A DNA stretch of 64,000 nucleotides from Apirhabdus apintestini. GTDB lineage: Bacteria; Pseudomonadota; Gammaproteobacteria; Enterobacterales; Enterobacteriaceae. The position numbers and the translations under genes were made by a program. The notes under the pieces are model-generated. The model was not told where the DNA came from. It made no database searches and saw only the letters and a list, made by a program, of their open reading frames with translations. Position 1 is the first letter of the stretch; each line of letters begins with the position of its first letter. Positions 1 to 10,385 of the stretch are shown in pieces. The stretch lies in contig CP138906.1 in assembly GCA_033977085.1 (NCBI GenBank), positions 1,550,001 to 1,614,000 on the forward strand, in the 5' to 3' direction.

Positions 1-21
1 GGTAAAGTCGCGTCTGAGCAT
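1..21 (-). CDS. narX: possible narX, first seven codons only
   Basis: Seven codons from an ATG at 21 read MLRRDFT on the minus strand and run off the window edge. In Escherichia and relatives, narX (nitrate/nitrite sensor kinase of the NarX-NarL pair) is divergent from narK and its product begins with a similar Met-Leu-Lys/Arg-Arg stretch. The call therefore rests on position and a very short match. There is only a weak purine-rich stretch upstream. Confidence 0.4.
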
Positions 22-79
22 GGCGTGTGTGCTCCGGTTGATTGAGGGCAGGCCGGTCGGAGTATTCTTAAACATCCCC

Positions 80-113
80 GGGAGTATACCCATACCTACA
101 AAGTACTACTCCT
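80..113. promoter_or_regulatory. cluster of NarL-type heptamers upstream of narK
   Basis: The heptamers TACCCAT (87-93), TACTACT (104-110) and TACTCCT (107-113) fit the NarL consensus TACYNMT. They lie 140-220 bp upstream of narK, between it and the probable divergent narX. In E. coli narK needs phosphorylated NarL bound well upstream plus FNR, so the layout fits. The individual heptamers are short and some matches may be chance. Confidence 0.5.
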
Positions 114-255
114 TAATTGCCAATGGTGGCATAAGGTAATCCTGTAAGTCATGGAAAAAGGCCAGTGTCGTGAAAGAAAACGGCTTTTTCCGGTCAACTT
201 TCTACCCATTAAGGGTCATGGTGTATTTTTGAGCGCCGGAAAGAGCGCTTATCCC

Positions 256-296
256 TTGATTTGCATCAACTTCACTTCATTCGTTGCGCCTATCGT
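256..296 (+). promoter_or_regulatory. narK promoter with FNR box
   Basis: TTGAT-TTGC-ATCAA at 256-269 is a perfect FNR palindrome. A TATCGT -10-like hexamer lies at 291-296, placing the FNR centre about 41 bp before the expected start near 304. This is the classic class II FNR-activated layout and implies anaerobic induction of narK, whose ATG is at 331. Confidence 0.8.
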
Positions 297-330
297 GGCG
301 ACAGATATTCCTAATAATTTCGAGGTGTGT

Positions 331-1727
331 ATGTCTCAGCCTGCCGTTACCACCAGGTCATCCGGCGCAATGATTACCGACTGGCAACCAGAAGATGCCG
401 CATTCTGGCAGTCTCGCGGTCATCGTATCGCAAGTCGTAACCTGTGGATTTCAGTTCCATGTTTACTTCTGGCGTTCTGCGTCTGGATTTTATTTAGCAC
501 GGTTGCCGTTTACCTCAATCGCGCGGGGTTTAACTTTACCACCGACCAGTTATTCATGCTGACGGCGCTGCCGTCCGTATCGGGGGCACTGCTGCGCGTA
601 CCGTACTCCTTTATGGTACCGCTGGTCGGCGGTCGCCGCTGGACCGCATTGAGCACCGGGATCCTAATTATTCCCTGTGTCTGGCTTGGATATGCGGTGC
701 AGGATACCAGCACGCCTTTCCAGACCTTCATCATCATTGCTCTATTATGCGGCTTTGCCGGTGCTAACTTTGCTTCCAGTATGGCAAATATCAGCTTCTT
801 TTTCCCAAAACAGAAGCAGGGCGGAGCGCTGGGGATTAACGGCGGCTTAGGCAATATGGGCGTGAGCGTGATGCAGCTGGTTGCACCGCTGGCTATCTCA
901 ATGTCTATTTTTGCATTTGCCGGGGGTGGTCAGGGCGTTACGCTGGAAGACGGTTCTCGCCTTTATCTGGAAAATGCCGCATGGGTTTGGGTCATTCCGC
1001 TGGCAATTTTTACTCTTGCAGCATGGTTTGGTATGAATGACCTTGCGACCTCAAAAGCATCATTAAAAGAGCAGTTGCCGGTGCTGAAACGGGGCCATCT
1101 GTGGATAATGAGCCTGCTCTATCTGGCTACTTTTGGCTCATTTATCGGTTTTTCAGCAGGGTTTGCGATGCTGTCTAAAACGCAGTTCCCTGAGGTCAGC
1201 GTCATGCAATTTGCCTTCTTTGGTCCGTTCGTCGGCGCGCTGGCGCGTTCCGCTGGCGGGGCTATTTCTGACCGCTTTGGTGGGACGAAAGTTACGCTGA
1301 TAAACTTTATATGTATGGCTGTTTTCAGCGCACTGCTATTCCTTACGCTGCCAGGTGCCGGCAATAGCGGTAATTTCACCGCGTTTTTGGCGTTTTCCTG
1401 CTGTTATTCCTGACGGCGGGTCTGGGCAGTGGCTCAACCTTCCAGATGATTTCCGTTATTTTCCGTAAGATTACGATGGAGAGCGTCAAAGCAGCCGGTG
1501 GAAGCGATGAGCAGGCAACGCGTGAAGCGGCGACGGATACGGCGGCGGCGCTTGGATTTATTTCGGCGATCGGTGCGATCGGCGGATTCTTTATCCCGAA
1601 AGCATTCGGTACTTCCCTGGAGTTAACCGGTTCCCCGGCCGGCGCCATGAAAATATTTCTAGTGTTTTACATTGTCTGCGTCATCGTGACGTGGGCCGTG
1701 TATGGACGCAAAGCGAAAAATAAATAA
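331..1727 (+). CDS. narK: nitrate/nitrite transporter NarK (one frame break)
   Basis: Inner-membrane major facilitator that imports nitrate and exports nitrite for nitrate respiration. The product starts MSQPAVTT at 331 after a GAGG ribosome site and aligns with E. coli NarK throughout, including the conserved ITDWQPEDAAFW N-terminus, about twelve hydrophobic segments and the nitrate-signature segments GGLGNMGVSVMQL and ATDTAAALGFISAIGAIGG. Frame is lost at the T4 run 1393-1396, where one more T would rejoin the downstream reading frame to the stop at 1725-1727. An in-frame ORF reaches back to 151 but has no homology, so 331 is preferred. It lies directly upstream of narGHJI and is separated from it by a terminator. 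Confidence 0.93.
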
Positions 1728-1738
1728 TTTCTGTTATA

Positions 1739-1763
1739 TAGCGCGGCTTTTGCCGCGCTTTTT
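1739..1763 (+). terminator. rho-independent terminator after narK
   Basis: AGCGCGGC, a short loop, then GCCGCGCT followed by a T run. It lies 12 bp after the narK stop and separates narK from narGHJI transcription. Confidence 0.85.
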
Positions 1764-1945
1764 TATGTCTGCAAATAGTTACAACATACTAAAAATTATG
1801 CGTGATTTCATACCGCTAACGTATACGCTCTTAACAACAATACAGAAATACCCCTAAATACCTAAGATTGAAAAAATGGCTTACTAAAATAAAGTAATTT
1901 CAATTTTAAATCATATATTTCAATTGGTTAATTGGGTTATTTGGC

Positions 1946-1961
1946 TACCACTTAGGTGGTA
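1946..1961. promoter_or_regulatory. NarL/NarP 7-2-7 site upstream of narG
   Basis: TACCACT-TA-GGTGGTA is an inverted heptamer pair with the 2-bp spacing preferred by NarL and NarP. It is embedded in a longer palindrome spanning 1945-1962. Its centre is about 52 bp upstream of the FNR box centre, close to the -89 NarL site known for E. coli narG. Confidence 0.7.
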
Positions 1962-1998
1962 GTGTGTTTGGCGGGGCATTAAGACATACCCGAAGGCG

Positions 1999-2012
1999 TT
2001 GATCGTCATCAA
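1999..2012 (+). promoter_or_regulatory. FNR box of the narGHJI promoter
   Basis: TTGAT-CGTC-ATCAA is a perfect FNR consensus. It is centred near 2005, which predicts a transcription start near 2047 and a 5' leader of about 56 nt before narG at 2103. This implies activation without oxygen, boosted by nitrate through the NarL site upstream. Confidence 0.8.
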
Positions 2013-2102
2013 TTCCACTAAACGTCGCGCGCGCTAACGTGCGGGCCAATCCAGCCATGCCGATTTATGAGAGCCTCAGGCTCCACATCAGGAGACTTCC
2101 GA

Positions 2103-5100
2103 TGAGCAAATTTCTTGACCGGTTTCGTTACTTCAAACAGAAGGGCGAAACCTTTGCCGATGGTCACGGCCAGACGCTAACGACGAATAGGGATTGGGAA
2201 GAGGGGTACCGCCAACGTTGGCAGCACGATAAAGTCGTGCGTTCCACCCACGGCGTTAACTGTACAGGCTCATGTAGCTGGAAGATCTTCGTAAAAAATG
2301 GATTAGTCACTTGGGAAATGCAGCAGACGGATTATCCCCGCACTCGCCCTGATATGCCTAATCATGAACCGCGCGGCTGCCCACGCGGTGCCAGCTATTC
2401 CTGGTATTTGTATAGCGCAAATCGCCTAAAATATCCGTTAATGCGTAAGCGTTTGATTAAGCTATGGCGTGATGCGAAGACGCGCCACAGCGATCCCGTA
2501 GACGCCTGGGCGTCAATTGTCGAAGACACCGCTAAAGCAAAAAGCTATAAACAGGCGCGCGGTCGCGGAGGGTTTGTGCGCTCCTCCTGGCAGGAAGTGA
2601 ATGAGCTCGATTGCCGCTTCTAACGTCTACACGGCTAAAACATACGGGCCGGACCGTATCGCCGGCTTTTCTCCGATCCCGGCGATGTCGATGGTTTCTT
2701 ACGCCTCCGGCGCTCGCTATCTTTCGCTGATTGGTGGTATTTGCCTGAGCTTCTACGACTGGTATTGCGATCTGCCGCCCGCGTCGCCAATGACCTGGGG
2801 TGAGCAGACCGACGTACCTGAATCCGCAGACTGGTATAACTCCAGCTACATAATGGCATGGGGTTCCAACGTACCGCAGACCCGCACACCGGACGCCCAC
2901 TTCTTTACAGAAGTTCGCTACAAAGGGACTAAAACGGTTGCCATCACGCCAGATTATGCGGAAATCGCTAAACTCTGCGATCTGTGGCTTGCGCCGAAGC
3001 AGGGAACCGACAGCGCAATGGCGCTGGCGATGGGACACGTGATGCTACGTGAGTTTCATCTGGACAACCCGAGCCAATATTTTACTGACTACGTCCGTCG
3101 CTACACGGATATGCCGATGCTGGTCATGCTTGATGAGCGCGATGGCTATCATGTCCCGGGTCGCATGCTGCGCGCTGCCGATCTTGTGGATGCCCTCGGC
3201 CAGGAAAACAACCCAGAATGGAAAACGGTTGCCTGCGATGAGCGCAGCGGTGATTTAGTCGCGCCGCAGGGCTCCATTGGTTTCCGCTGGGGAGAAAAAG
3301 GCAAATGGAACCTGGAACAGCGCGATGGCGCTTCAGGTAACGATACTGAGCTGCGCCTGAGCTTACTGGGAAGCCATGATGAAGTCGCTGAAGTCGCGTT
3401 CCCTTACTTCGGCGGAGAAGGCACCGAGCATTTTAATCGCGTCGAGCTGGAAAATGTGCTGATGCATAAACTGCCGACTAAGCGCCTGACGCTGGCCGAC
3501 GGCAGTAGCGCGCTGGTGGCAACGGTATATGACCTCACACTGGCAAACTACGGTCTGGACCGCGGTTTGGATGACGCCAACTGCGCCAGCAGCTATGACG
3601 ATATCAAGGCTTACACGCCCGCATGGGCTGAGCAAATTACCGGCGTTTCCCGCCAGCAGATAATTCGTACCGCCCGCGAGTTCGCGGTAAACGCGGATAA
3701 AACGCACGGCCGCTCAATGATTATCGTCGGCGCGGGGCTGAACCACTGGTATCACCTCGACATGAATTATCGCGGCCTGATCAACATGCTGATTTTCTGC
3801 GGTTGTATCGGCCAGAGCGGAGGCGGCTGGGCGCACTATGTTGGCCAGGAGAAATTGCGTCCGCAAACCGGCTGGCAGCCGCTGGCGTTTGCACTGGACT
3901 GGCAGCGGCCGCCGCGTCACATGAACAGTACCTCTTTCTTCTATAACCATTCCAGCCAGTGGCGCTATGAGACGCTGACGGCGCAGGAATTGCTGTCGCC
4001 GCTGGCGGATAAATCCCGCTATACCGGGCATCTGGTTGACTTCAACGTGCGCGCTGAGCGCATGGGCTGGCTGCCGTCCGCGCCGCAGTTAAACACTAAC
4101 CCACTGCGTATCAAAGCAGCGGCGGAAGCGGCAGGCATGTCGCCGGCGGAATACACGGCGAGCGCGCTGAAATCCGGCAATATCCGCTTTGCTTCTGAGC
4201 AGCCGGATGAAGGCGGCAACCATCCGCGGAATCTGTTTGTCTGGCGCTCAAACCTGCTCGGTTCTTCCGGTAAGGGCCATGAGTATATGCTGAAATACCT
4301 GCTGGGTACCGACCACGGTATTCAGGGGAAAGATTTAGGGCAGCAGGGCGGCGTAATGCCGGAAGAAGTGGAATGGAAAGATAATGGTCTGGAAGGAAAA
4401 CTGGACCTGGTTGTGACGCTGGATTTCCGTCTGTCCAGTACCTGCCTGTATTCAGACATCGTGCTGCCAACCGCGACCTGGTATGAAAAAGACGACATGA
4501 ATACCTCGGATATGCATCCGTTTATTCATCCACTGTCTGCCGCGGTCGATCCCGCCTGGGAGTCTAAAAGCGACTGGGAAATCTATAAAGGCATTGCGAA
4601 GAAATTCTCAGAAGTCTGCGTGGGGCATCTGGGCAAAGAAACCGACGTGGTTACGCTGCCAATCCAGCACGACTCCGCCAGCGAACTTGCACAGCCGCTG
4701 AGCGTGCAGGACTGGAAAAAGGTGAGTGCGACCTGATACCAGGTAAAACGGCGCCGCATTTAATGGTGGTGGAACGCGATTATCCAGCAACCTATGAGCG
4801 CTTTACTTCCATTGGTCCGCTGTTGGAAAAAATCGGTAACGGCGGTAAAGGCATCGCCTGGAACACCCAGAGCGAGATGGACCTGCTGCGTAAGCTGAAT
4901 TACGAGAAAGCGGATGGCCCCGCGAAAGGGCAGCCGATGTTAAATAGTGCGATTGATGCGGCTGAGATGATTCTGACGCTGGCGCCGGAAACCAATGGCC
5001 AGGTTGCGGTTAAAGCCTGGTCAGCGCTGAGTGAGTTCACCGGGCGCGATCACACGCATCTGGCTCGTCCTAAGGAAGAGGAGAAGATCCGCTTCCGCGA

Positions 5101-5847
5101 TATTCAGGCACAGCCGCGTAAAATTATCTCTAGCCCGACCTGGTCAGGCCTGGAAGATGAACACGTTTCTTATAACGCCTGTTATACCAACGTACATGAG
5201 CTTATTCCGTGGCGCACGCTTTCCGGTCGCCAGCAGTTGTATCAAGACCATCCGTGGATGCGCGAATTTGGCGAGAGCCTGTTGGTTTATCGTCCGCCCA
5301 TCGACACCCGTTCCGTAAAAGCGGTTATGGGCAACAAATCGAACGGCAACCCTGAAAAGGCGCTTAACTTCCTGACGCCGCACCAAAAGTGGGGATCCAC
5401 TCGACCTACAGCGACAACCTGATGATGCTGACGCTGTCGCGCGGCGGGCCGATTGTGTGGATGAGCGAGGTAGATGCAAAAGAGCTTGGTATTGCTGATA
5501 ACGACTGGATTGAAGTCTTTAACAGCAACGGCGCATTAACCGCTCGTGCGGTGGTGAGCCAGCGTGTACCGGCGGGAATGACCATGATGTATCACGCTCA
5601 GGAACGTATCGTGAACTTGCCGGGTTCTGAAATTACCGGCCAGCGCGGCGGTATCCACAATTCGGTAACGCGTATTAGCCCGAAACCGACGCATATGATT
5701 GGCGGTTATGCCCAGTTAGCGTATGGCTTTAACTATTACGGCACGGTGGGTTCAAACCGCGATGAATTCGTAGTGGTACGTAAAATGAAAAATATTGACT
5801 GGTTGGATGGCGAAGGCAACGACCAGAAACAGGAGAGCGTAAAATGA
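2103..5847 (+). CDS. narG: respiratory nitrate reductase alpha subunit NarG (three frame breaks)
   Basis: Catalytic Mo-bisMGD subunit reducing nitrate to nitrite on the cytoplasmic side. It starts MSKFLDRFRYF after a GGAGACTTCCG ribosome site and aligns with E. coli NarG (1247 aa) end to end. Visible are the FS0 cluster ligands in STHGVNCTGSCSW (His50, Cys54, Cys58) and RGCPRG (Cys93), and the Mo-ligand Asp in YCDLPPAS. Three single-base breaks occur: an extra base at GAGCTC 2603-2608, a missing A in the A5 run 4716-4720, and a missing G in the G4 run 5391-5394. Homology continues without loss across each. The stop overlaps narH by ATGA. Confidence 0.94.
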
Positions 5848-7379
5848 AAATTCGTTCACAAGTTGGCATGGTGCTGAATCTGGACAAGTGCATCGGATGC
5901 CATACCTGTTCGGTCACCTGTAAAAACGTCTGGACCAGCCGAGAAGGTACTGAATACGCCTGGTTTAACAACGTTGAAACTAAGCCCGGCGTTGGTTTCC
6001 CGAACGACTGGGAAAATCAGGAAAAATGGAAAGGCGGCTGGATCCGTAAAATCAACGGCAAACTCACGCCGCGCATGGGTAACCGCGCCATGCTGCTGGG
6101 TAAAATTTTCGCCAACCCGCATTTACCCGGCATTGACGATTACTATGAGCCGTTTGATTTTGATTATCAGCACCTGCACGGCGCGCCGGAAGGAAAGCAT
6201 CAGCCGATTGCGCGTCCGCGTTCGCTAATAACCGGCAAACGAATGGATAAAGTTACCGCCGGGCCAAACTGGGAAGACGATTTAGGCGGTGAGTTTGACA
6301 AACTGTCTCGCGATCGGAACTTCCAGAATATCCAGAAGGCGATGTACGGCCAGTTTGAAAACACCTTCATGATGTATTTGCCGCGCCTGTGCGAACACTG
6401 CCTGAACCCGGCATGTGTCGCGACGTGCCCGAGCGGTGCCATCTATAAGCGTGAAGAAGACGGCATTGTTCTTATCGATCAGGATAAGTGCCGTGGATGG
6501 CGTATGTGCATCACTGGCTGCCCGTACAAGAAGATTTACTTTAACTGGAAGAGTGGGAAGTCAGAAAAATGTATTTTCTGCTATCCGCGTATTGAGGCCG
6601 GCATGCCGACCGTATGTTCTGAAAGCTGCGTTGGGCGTATCCGCTATCTGGGCGTATTGCTGTATGACGCGGACGCGATTGAGAATGCGGCCAGTACGGA
6701 AAGCGAAAAAGATCTGTATCAGCGCCAGCTTGACGTGTTCCTTGACCCGAACGATCCGCAAGTCATTGCGCAGGCGCTGAAAGACGGTGTGCCACAAAGC
6801 GTTATCGATGCGGCTCAACAATCGCCGGTCTATAAAATGGCGATGGAGTGGAAGCTGGCGCTGCCGCTGCATCCCGAATACCGTACCCTGCCGATGGTCT
6901 GGTACGTGCCGCCGTTATCGCCAATCCAGTCAGCCGCTGACGCAGGCGAATTGCCGCACAGCGGCATACTGCCGGACGTTGAGAGCCTGCGCATTCCGGT
7001 GCAGTATCTGGCTAACCTGCTGACTGCCGGAGACGTTGAGCCAGTCCTGCTGGCGCTGAAACGTATGCTGGCGATGCGCCACTTCAAGCGCGCAGAAACG
7101 GTGGATGGCGTTATGGATACCCGTGCGCTGGAAGAAGTTGGATTAACTCAGGCCCAGGCACAGGAGATGTATCGCTACCTGGCCATTGCGAACTATGAAG
7201 ATCGCTTTGTAGTCCCGACCAGCCATCGTGAACTGGCGCATGATGCATTCCCTGAGCGCAATGGCTGTGGATTCAGCTTTGGCGACGGCTGCCACGGTTC
7301 TGATAGCAAATTCAACCTGTTTAACAGCCGCCGTATTGATGCCGTTGACGTAACGGTAAAAACGGAGCCGCATGCATGA
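5844..7379 (+). CDS. narH: nitrate reductase beta subunit NarH
   Basis: Iron-sulfur electron-transfer subunit carrying electrons from NarI haem to NarG. It is intact at 511 aa, matching the family length. Four cysteine clusters are visible: CIGCHTCSVTC near residues 16-26, CEHCLNPAC with CPSG near 184-196, CRGWRMCITGCP near 217-227 and CIFCYPR with its distal Cys near 244-263. The Trp in CRGW replaces a Cys and marks the 3Fe-4S cluster, as in other NarH. Its start overlaps the narG stop and its end overlaps the narJ start, showing translational coupling. Confidence 0.97.
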   Translation: MKIRSQVGMVLNLDKCIGCHTCSVTCKNVWTSREGTEYAWFNNVETKPGVGFPNDWENQEKWKGGWIRKINGKLTPRMGNRAMLLGKIFANPHLPGIDDYYEPFDFDYQHLHGAPEGKHQPIARPRSLITGKRMDKVTAGPNWEDDLGGEFDKLSRDRNFQNIQKAMYGQFENTFMMYLPRLCEHCLNPACVATCPSGAIYKREEDGIVLIDQDKCRGWRMCITGCPYKKIYFNWKSGKSEKCIFCYPRIEAGMPTVCSESCVGRIRYLGVLLYDADAIENAASTESEKDLYQRQLDVFLDPNDPQVIAQALKDGVPQSVIDAAQQSPVYKMAMEWKLALPLHPEYRTLPMVWYVPPLSPIQSAADAGELPHSGILPDVESLRIPVQYLANLLTAGDVEPVLLALKRMLAMRHFKRAETVDGVMDTRALEEVGLTQAQAQEMYRYLAIANYEDRFVVPTSHRELAHDAFPERNGCGFSFGDGCHGSDSKFNLFNSRRIDAVDVTVKTEPHA

Positions 7380-8085
7380 TTGAGCTACGAGTCCTCTCCC
7401 GGTTACTGGAGTATCCGGATACTGAGCTTGTACAGCATCGGCAGGAGATGTCAGACGCGCTTAGCGCGTCTGATGTGCTGGATGCGGGCGAGGTAAATCG
7501 AGTCTGTGCCTTCATAAACGAACTGCTAACGCGGGATGTACTGGATATTCAGGCGGAGTATAGCGAATTGTTTGACAGAGGGCGTGCTACTTCACTGCTG
7601 CTGTTTGAGCACGTGCACGGCGAGTCGCGCGATCGCGGGCAGGCAATGGTCGATTTAATGGCCCAGTACGAGAGTGCAGGGCTACACCTGGACAGCCGTG
7701 AACTGCCGGACCATTTGCCACTGTATCTGGAATATCTGGCGCAGTTGCCGGAAGCCGAAGCGCGCGCCGGTTTAACGGACATCGCACCGATCCTGGCGCT
7801 GCTGAGCGCGCGGTTAAAGCAGCGTGAAAGCCGCTATGCGGTGTTGTTCGATCTCCTGCTATCGCTTGGGCACAGCGCCGTAGACGCGACGAAAGTCGGT
7901 GAGCAAATTGCCAGCGAGTCGCGCGACGATACCCCACAGGCGCTGGACGCCGTATGGGAAGAGGAGCAAGTGAAGTTCCTTGCGGACAATGGATGCGCTG
8001 AGTCTGATATCACCGCGCATCAGCGTCGTTTTGCGGGGGCCGTTGCGCCACAGTATCTGAATATTACTTCCGGGGACAGCAATAA
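7376..8085 (+). CDS. narJ: nitrate reductase molybdenum cofactor assembly chaperone NarJ
   Basis: Cytoplasmic chaperone (TorD/NarJ family) that holds apo-NarGH during cofactor insertion and membrane docking. The product starts MIELRVLSRLLEYP and carries the conserved YSELFDRGRATSLLLFEHVH segment and a C-terminal AGAVAPQYLNI. As written the frame runs on to 8185, about 100 nt into narI. Adding one G to the G4 run 8072-8075 gives the usual ending (SGGQQ) and a stop at 8083-8085 that overlaps the narI ATG by one base, as in relatives. I take that as the true end. Confidence 0.9.
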
Positions 8086-8762
8086 TGCAATTCCTGAACA
8101 TGTTCTTTTTCGATATATATCCATACATTGCCGGGACTGTCTTTCTGGTAGGGAGCTGGCTGCGCTACGATTATGGGCAATATAGCTGGCGTGCCGCTTC
8201 CAGCCAGATGCTGGATCGTAAAGGGATGAATCTGGCTTCCAATCTGTTTCACATCGGGATATTGGGTATCTTTGCCGGGCACTTTTTAGGCATGCTGACG
8301 CCGCACTGGATGTACGAGGCCTTTCTTCCGATTGAGGTGAAACAAAAAATGGCGATGTTCGCCGGCGGTGCCAGCGGCGTGCTGTGCTTGGTTGGCGGGC
8401 TGCTATTGCTTAAACGGCGTCTGTTCAGCCCGCGGGTGCGGGCAACGACTACCGGTGCAGATATCCTGATCCTGACATTGTTAGTCATTCAGTGTGCGTT
8501 AGGTCTGCTGACGATACCGTTTTCGGCCCAGCATATGGACGGCAGTGAAATGATGAAGCTGGTGGGATGGGCGCAATCAGTAGTGACTTTCCACGGTGGT
8601 GCATCTACTTATCTGGAAGGCGTCGCGCCGATATTCCGCGTGCACCTGGTGCTAGGAATGACGCTGTTCCTGTTATTTCCGTTCTCGCGGCTGGTGCATA
8701 TCTGGAGCGTACCGGTTGAGTATCTGACTCGGAAATATCAGCTGGTTCGCGCGCGTCGCTAA
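8085..8762 (+). CDS. narI: nitrate reductase gamma subunit, cytochrome b NarI
   Basis: Membrane diheme b subunit that oxidises quinol and passes electrons to NarH. It is intact at 225 aa, the family length, with five hydrophobic segments. Histidines matching the haem ligands are visible in NLFHIGI, FAGHFLGM, VTFHGG and FRVHLVLG. It ends YQLVRARR. The start MQFLNMFFFDIYPYIAG is coupled to the narJ stop. It is the last gene of the nar operon and is followed by a terminator. Confidence 0.97.
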   Translation: MQFLNMFFFDIYPYIAGTVFLVGSWLRYDYGQYSWRAASSQMLDRKGMNLASNLFHIGILGIFAGHFLGMLTPHWMYEAFLPIEVKQKMAMFAGGASGVLCLVGGLLLLKRRLFSPRVRATTTGADILILTLLVIQCALGLLTIPFSAQHMDGSEMMKLVGWAQSVVTFHGGASTYLEGVAPIFRVHLVLGMTLFLLFPFSRLVHIWSVPVEYLTRKYQLVRARR

Positions 8763-8789
8763 CCGCCGTTTTTGCGTAACAATCTGTGA

Positions 8790-8817
8790 AACCCGATCTA
8801 CACGATCGGGTTTTTTA
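8790..8817 (+). terminator. terminator after narGHJI
   Basis: ACCCGATC, a 5-base loop, then GATCGGGT and a T6 run. It lies about 30 bp after the narI stop. The convergent nupX gene ends at 9033. Confidence 0.85.
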
Positions 8818-9032
8818 TTGTCAGCCAAAAATCATGTGGTTCACCGTGGCTGGCAACCGTCTGGCTCTGTTCTGGTTGCTTTGTATCCGTTATCAATAAG
8901 AAACGCCTGGCGATGGGCAATTTCTGTATTCTGGCGGTATTAATTGCCGGGCAGATGCGCTTTATTGAGGGCTGACAGTAAGACGCCTGTAATCTGGAGA
9001 ATGGTCGATTGAGTCTGGTAGCCCGCCGGAAT

Positions 9033-10280
9033 TCACCCAATACCGATAAAAAACCTGCGATAGTGGCGCTCATTAAGTTAGAAAGCGTTGCCGCAATCAG
9101 GGCGCGCACGCCCAGGCGCGCTATTTCAGAGGTACGCTCTGGCGCTACCGCTGAAAACGTACCGACGACTACGCCAATCGAACCAACGTTTGCAAATCCG
9201 CACAGAGCGAATGAGATAATGGCGATGGTTTTACCGCTGAGCGCGTTCGTCTCAACCAAATAGGGGGCAAAATTGATATAGGCTACAAACTCATTCACCA
9301 CTAGTTTTTGCCCAATCAGGCTGCCCGCCAGCGTCGCATCCTGCCAGTCAACGCCCATCATCCACGCCAGCGGAGCCAGTATATAACCGAAGATACCTTG
9401 TAGACTGATGCCACCGTAGCCAAACCAGCCGCCCACGCCGCTTAGTATCCCGTTCAGCATGGCGATAATGCCGACGAAAGCAAGCACTACCGTCGCCAAC
9501 CCGGCGGCAATTTTTAGTCCGGTCATGGCGCCGGTTGCAGCGGCTTCAATCAGGCTGCGGGCGGGAACCTCATTGAAGGAAAGCTCATTAAATTTTACCC
9601 GTGAGATTTCCATCGCCGGGCTTAGCAGACGGGCAAACAGAATGCCACCGGGGATCGCCATTAGGGACGCTGCCAACAGATATTCGATAGGAACACCCAG
9701 GCCGGCATACCCTAGCATCGTTGAGCCTGCAATAGAGGCCATACCGCTACAAATAACGGTAAAAAGTTCATTACGGTTCAGGCGATTAATAAATGGTTTA
9801 ACGATGGCCGGAATTTCATTCTGCCCCGGAAGATCGTGGTGACGGCCACGAAAGATTCAATTTTACTGATTTTTAGTGCGCGCTGGAAAATACCACCCAA
9901 TATGCGGATGATACCCCCATCACGCCCATGTAATAAAGTGCACTTACCAGCGCGGTGATAAAGATAATTGCGGGTAAAACATGAAAGGCAAAAACAAATC
10001 CCGCGCCATTAAATACCTTATTCATTTGCGGCCCGGCTAGCGGCCCGAAAATAAATGCGCTGCCTGCGTCGCTATAAGCCGGGGTCTGATTCACGCCATA
10101 AGCGATTTTTTCTGCAAGCCATTTCCCCGCAGGCAAATACAGGATGGCACCGCCAATAGCGATTTGGATTAACAGCGCTGCCCCCGTGGTACGCAGGCTA
10201 ATATGTTTTTTATTGGCTGAGAGCAGAAATGCAATCGCCAGTAAAACCATCATACCCAGAACACTTCTTATTATATCCAT
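9033..10280 (-). CDS. nupX: nucleoside permease NupX/YeiM, CNT family (three frame breaks)
   Basis: Concentrative nucleoside transporter that takes up nucleosides with a proton. The product starts MDIIRSVLGMMVLLAIAFL and closely matches E. coli YeiM (416 aa), with the CNT signatures GQNEIPAIVKPF and GFANVGSIGVVVG and many hydrophobic segments. Frame is lost at 9914-9918 (C5 on the plus strand), near 9823-9828 and at the A6 run 9048-9053. Restoring one base at each gives a continuous protein ending AGFFIGIG at the stop 9033-9035. An upstream in-frame start at 10319 is possible. It forms a nucleoside-salvage group with rihB and yeiL, which in E. coli lie elsewhere (yeiKLM). Confidence 0.88.
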
Positions 10281-10385
10281 CATGATGTCCGTTGCTGTCA
10301 GCCCAATCTGTAGCGCCATATGAGCAGCGGTATACTGCTCATAGTGTTAAATATGCCCCGGCGGGGCACTTTACCTGGCGCCGGG

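Noticed and set aside
2103..5847. Programmed frameshifting in narG and other genes
   Set aside because: No slippery heptamer with a downstream structure is shared, the breaks are at different places in each gene, and both losses and gains occur. Error is simpler.
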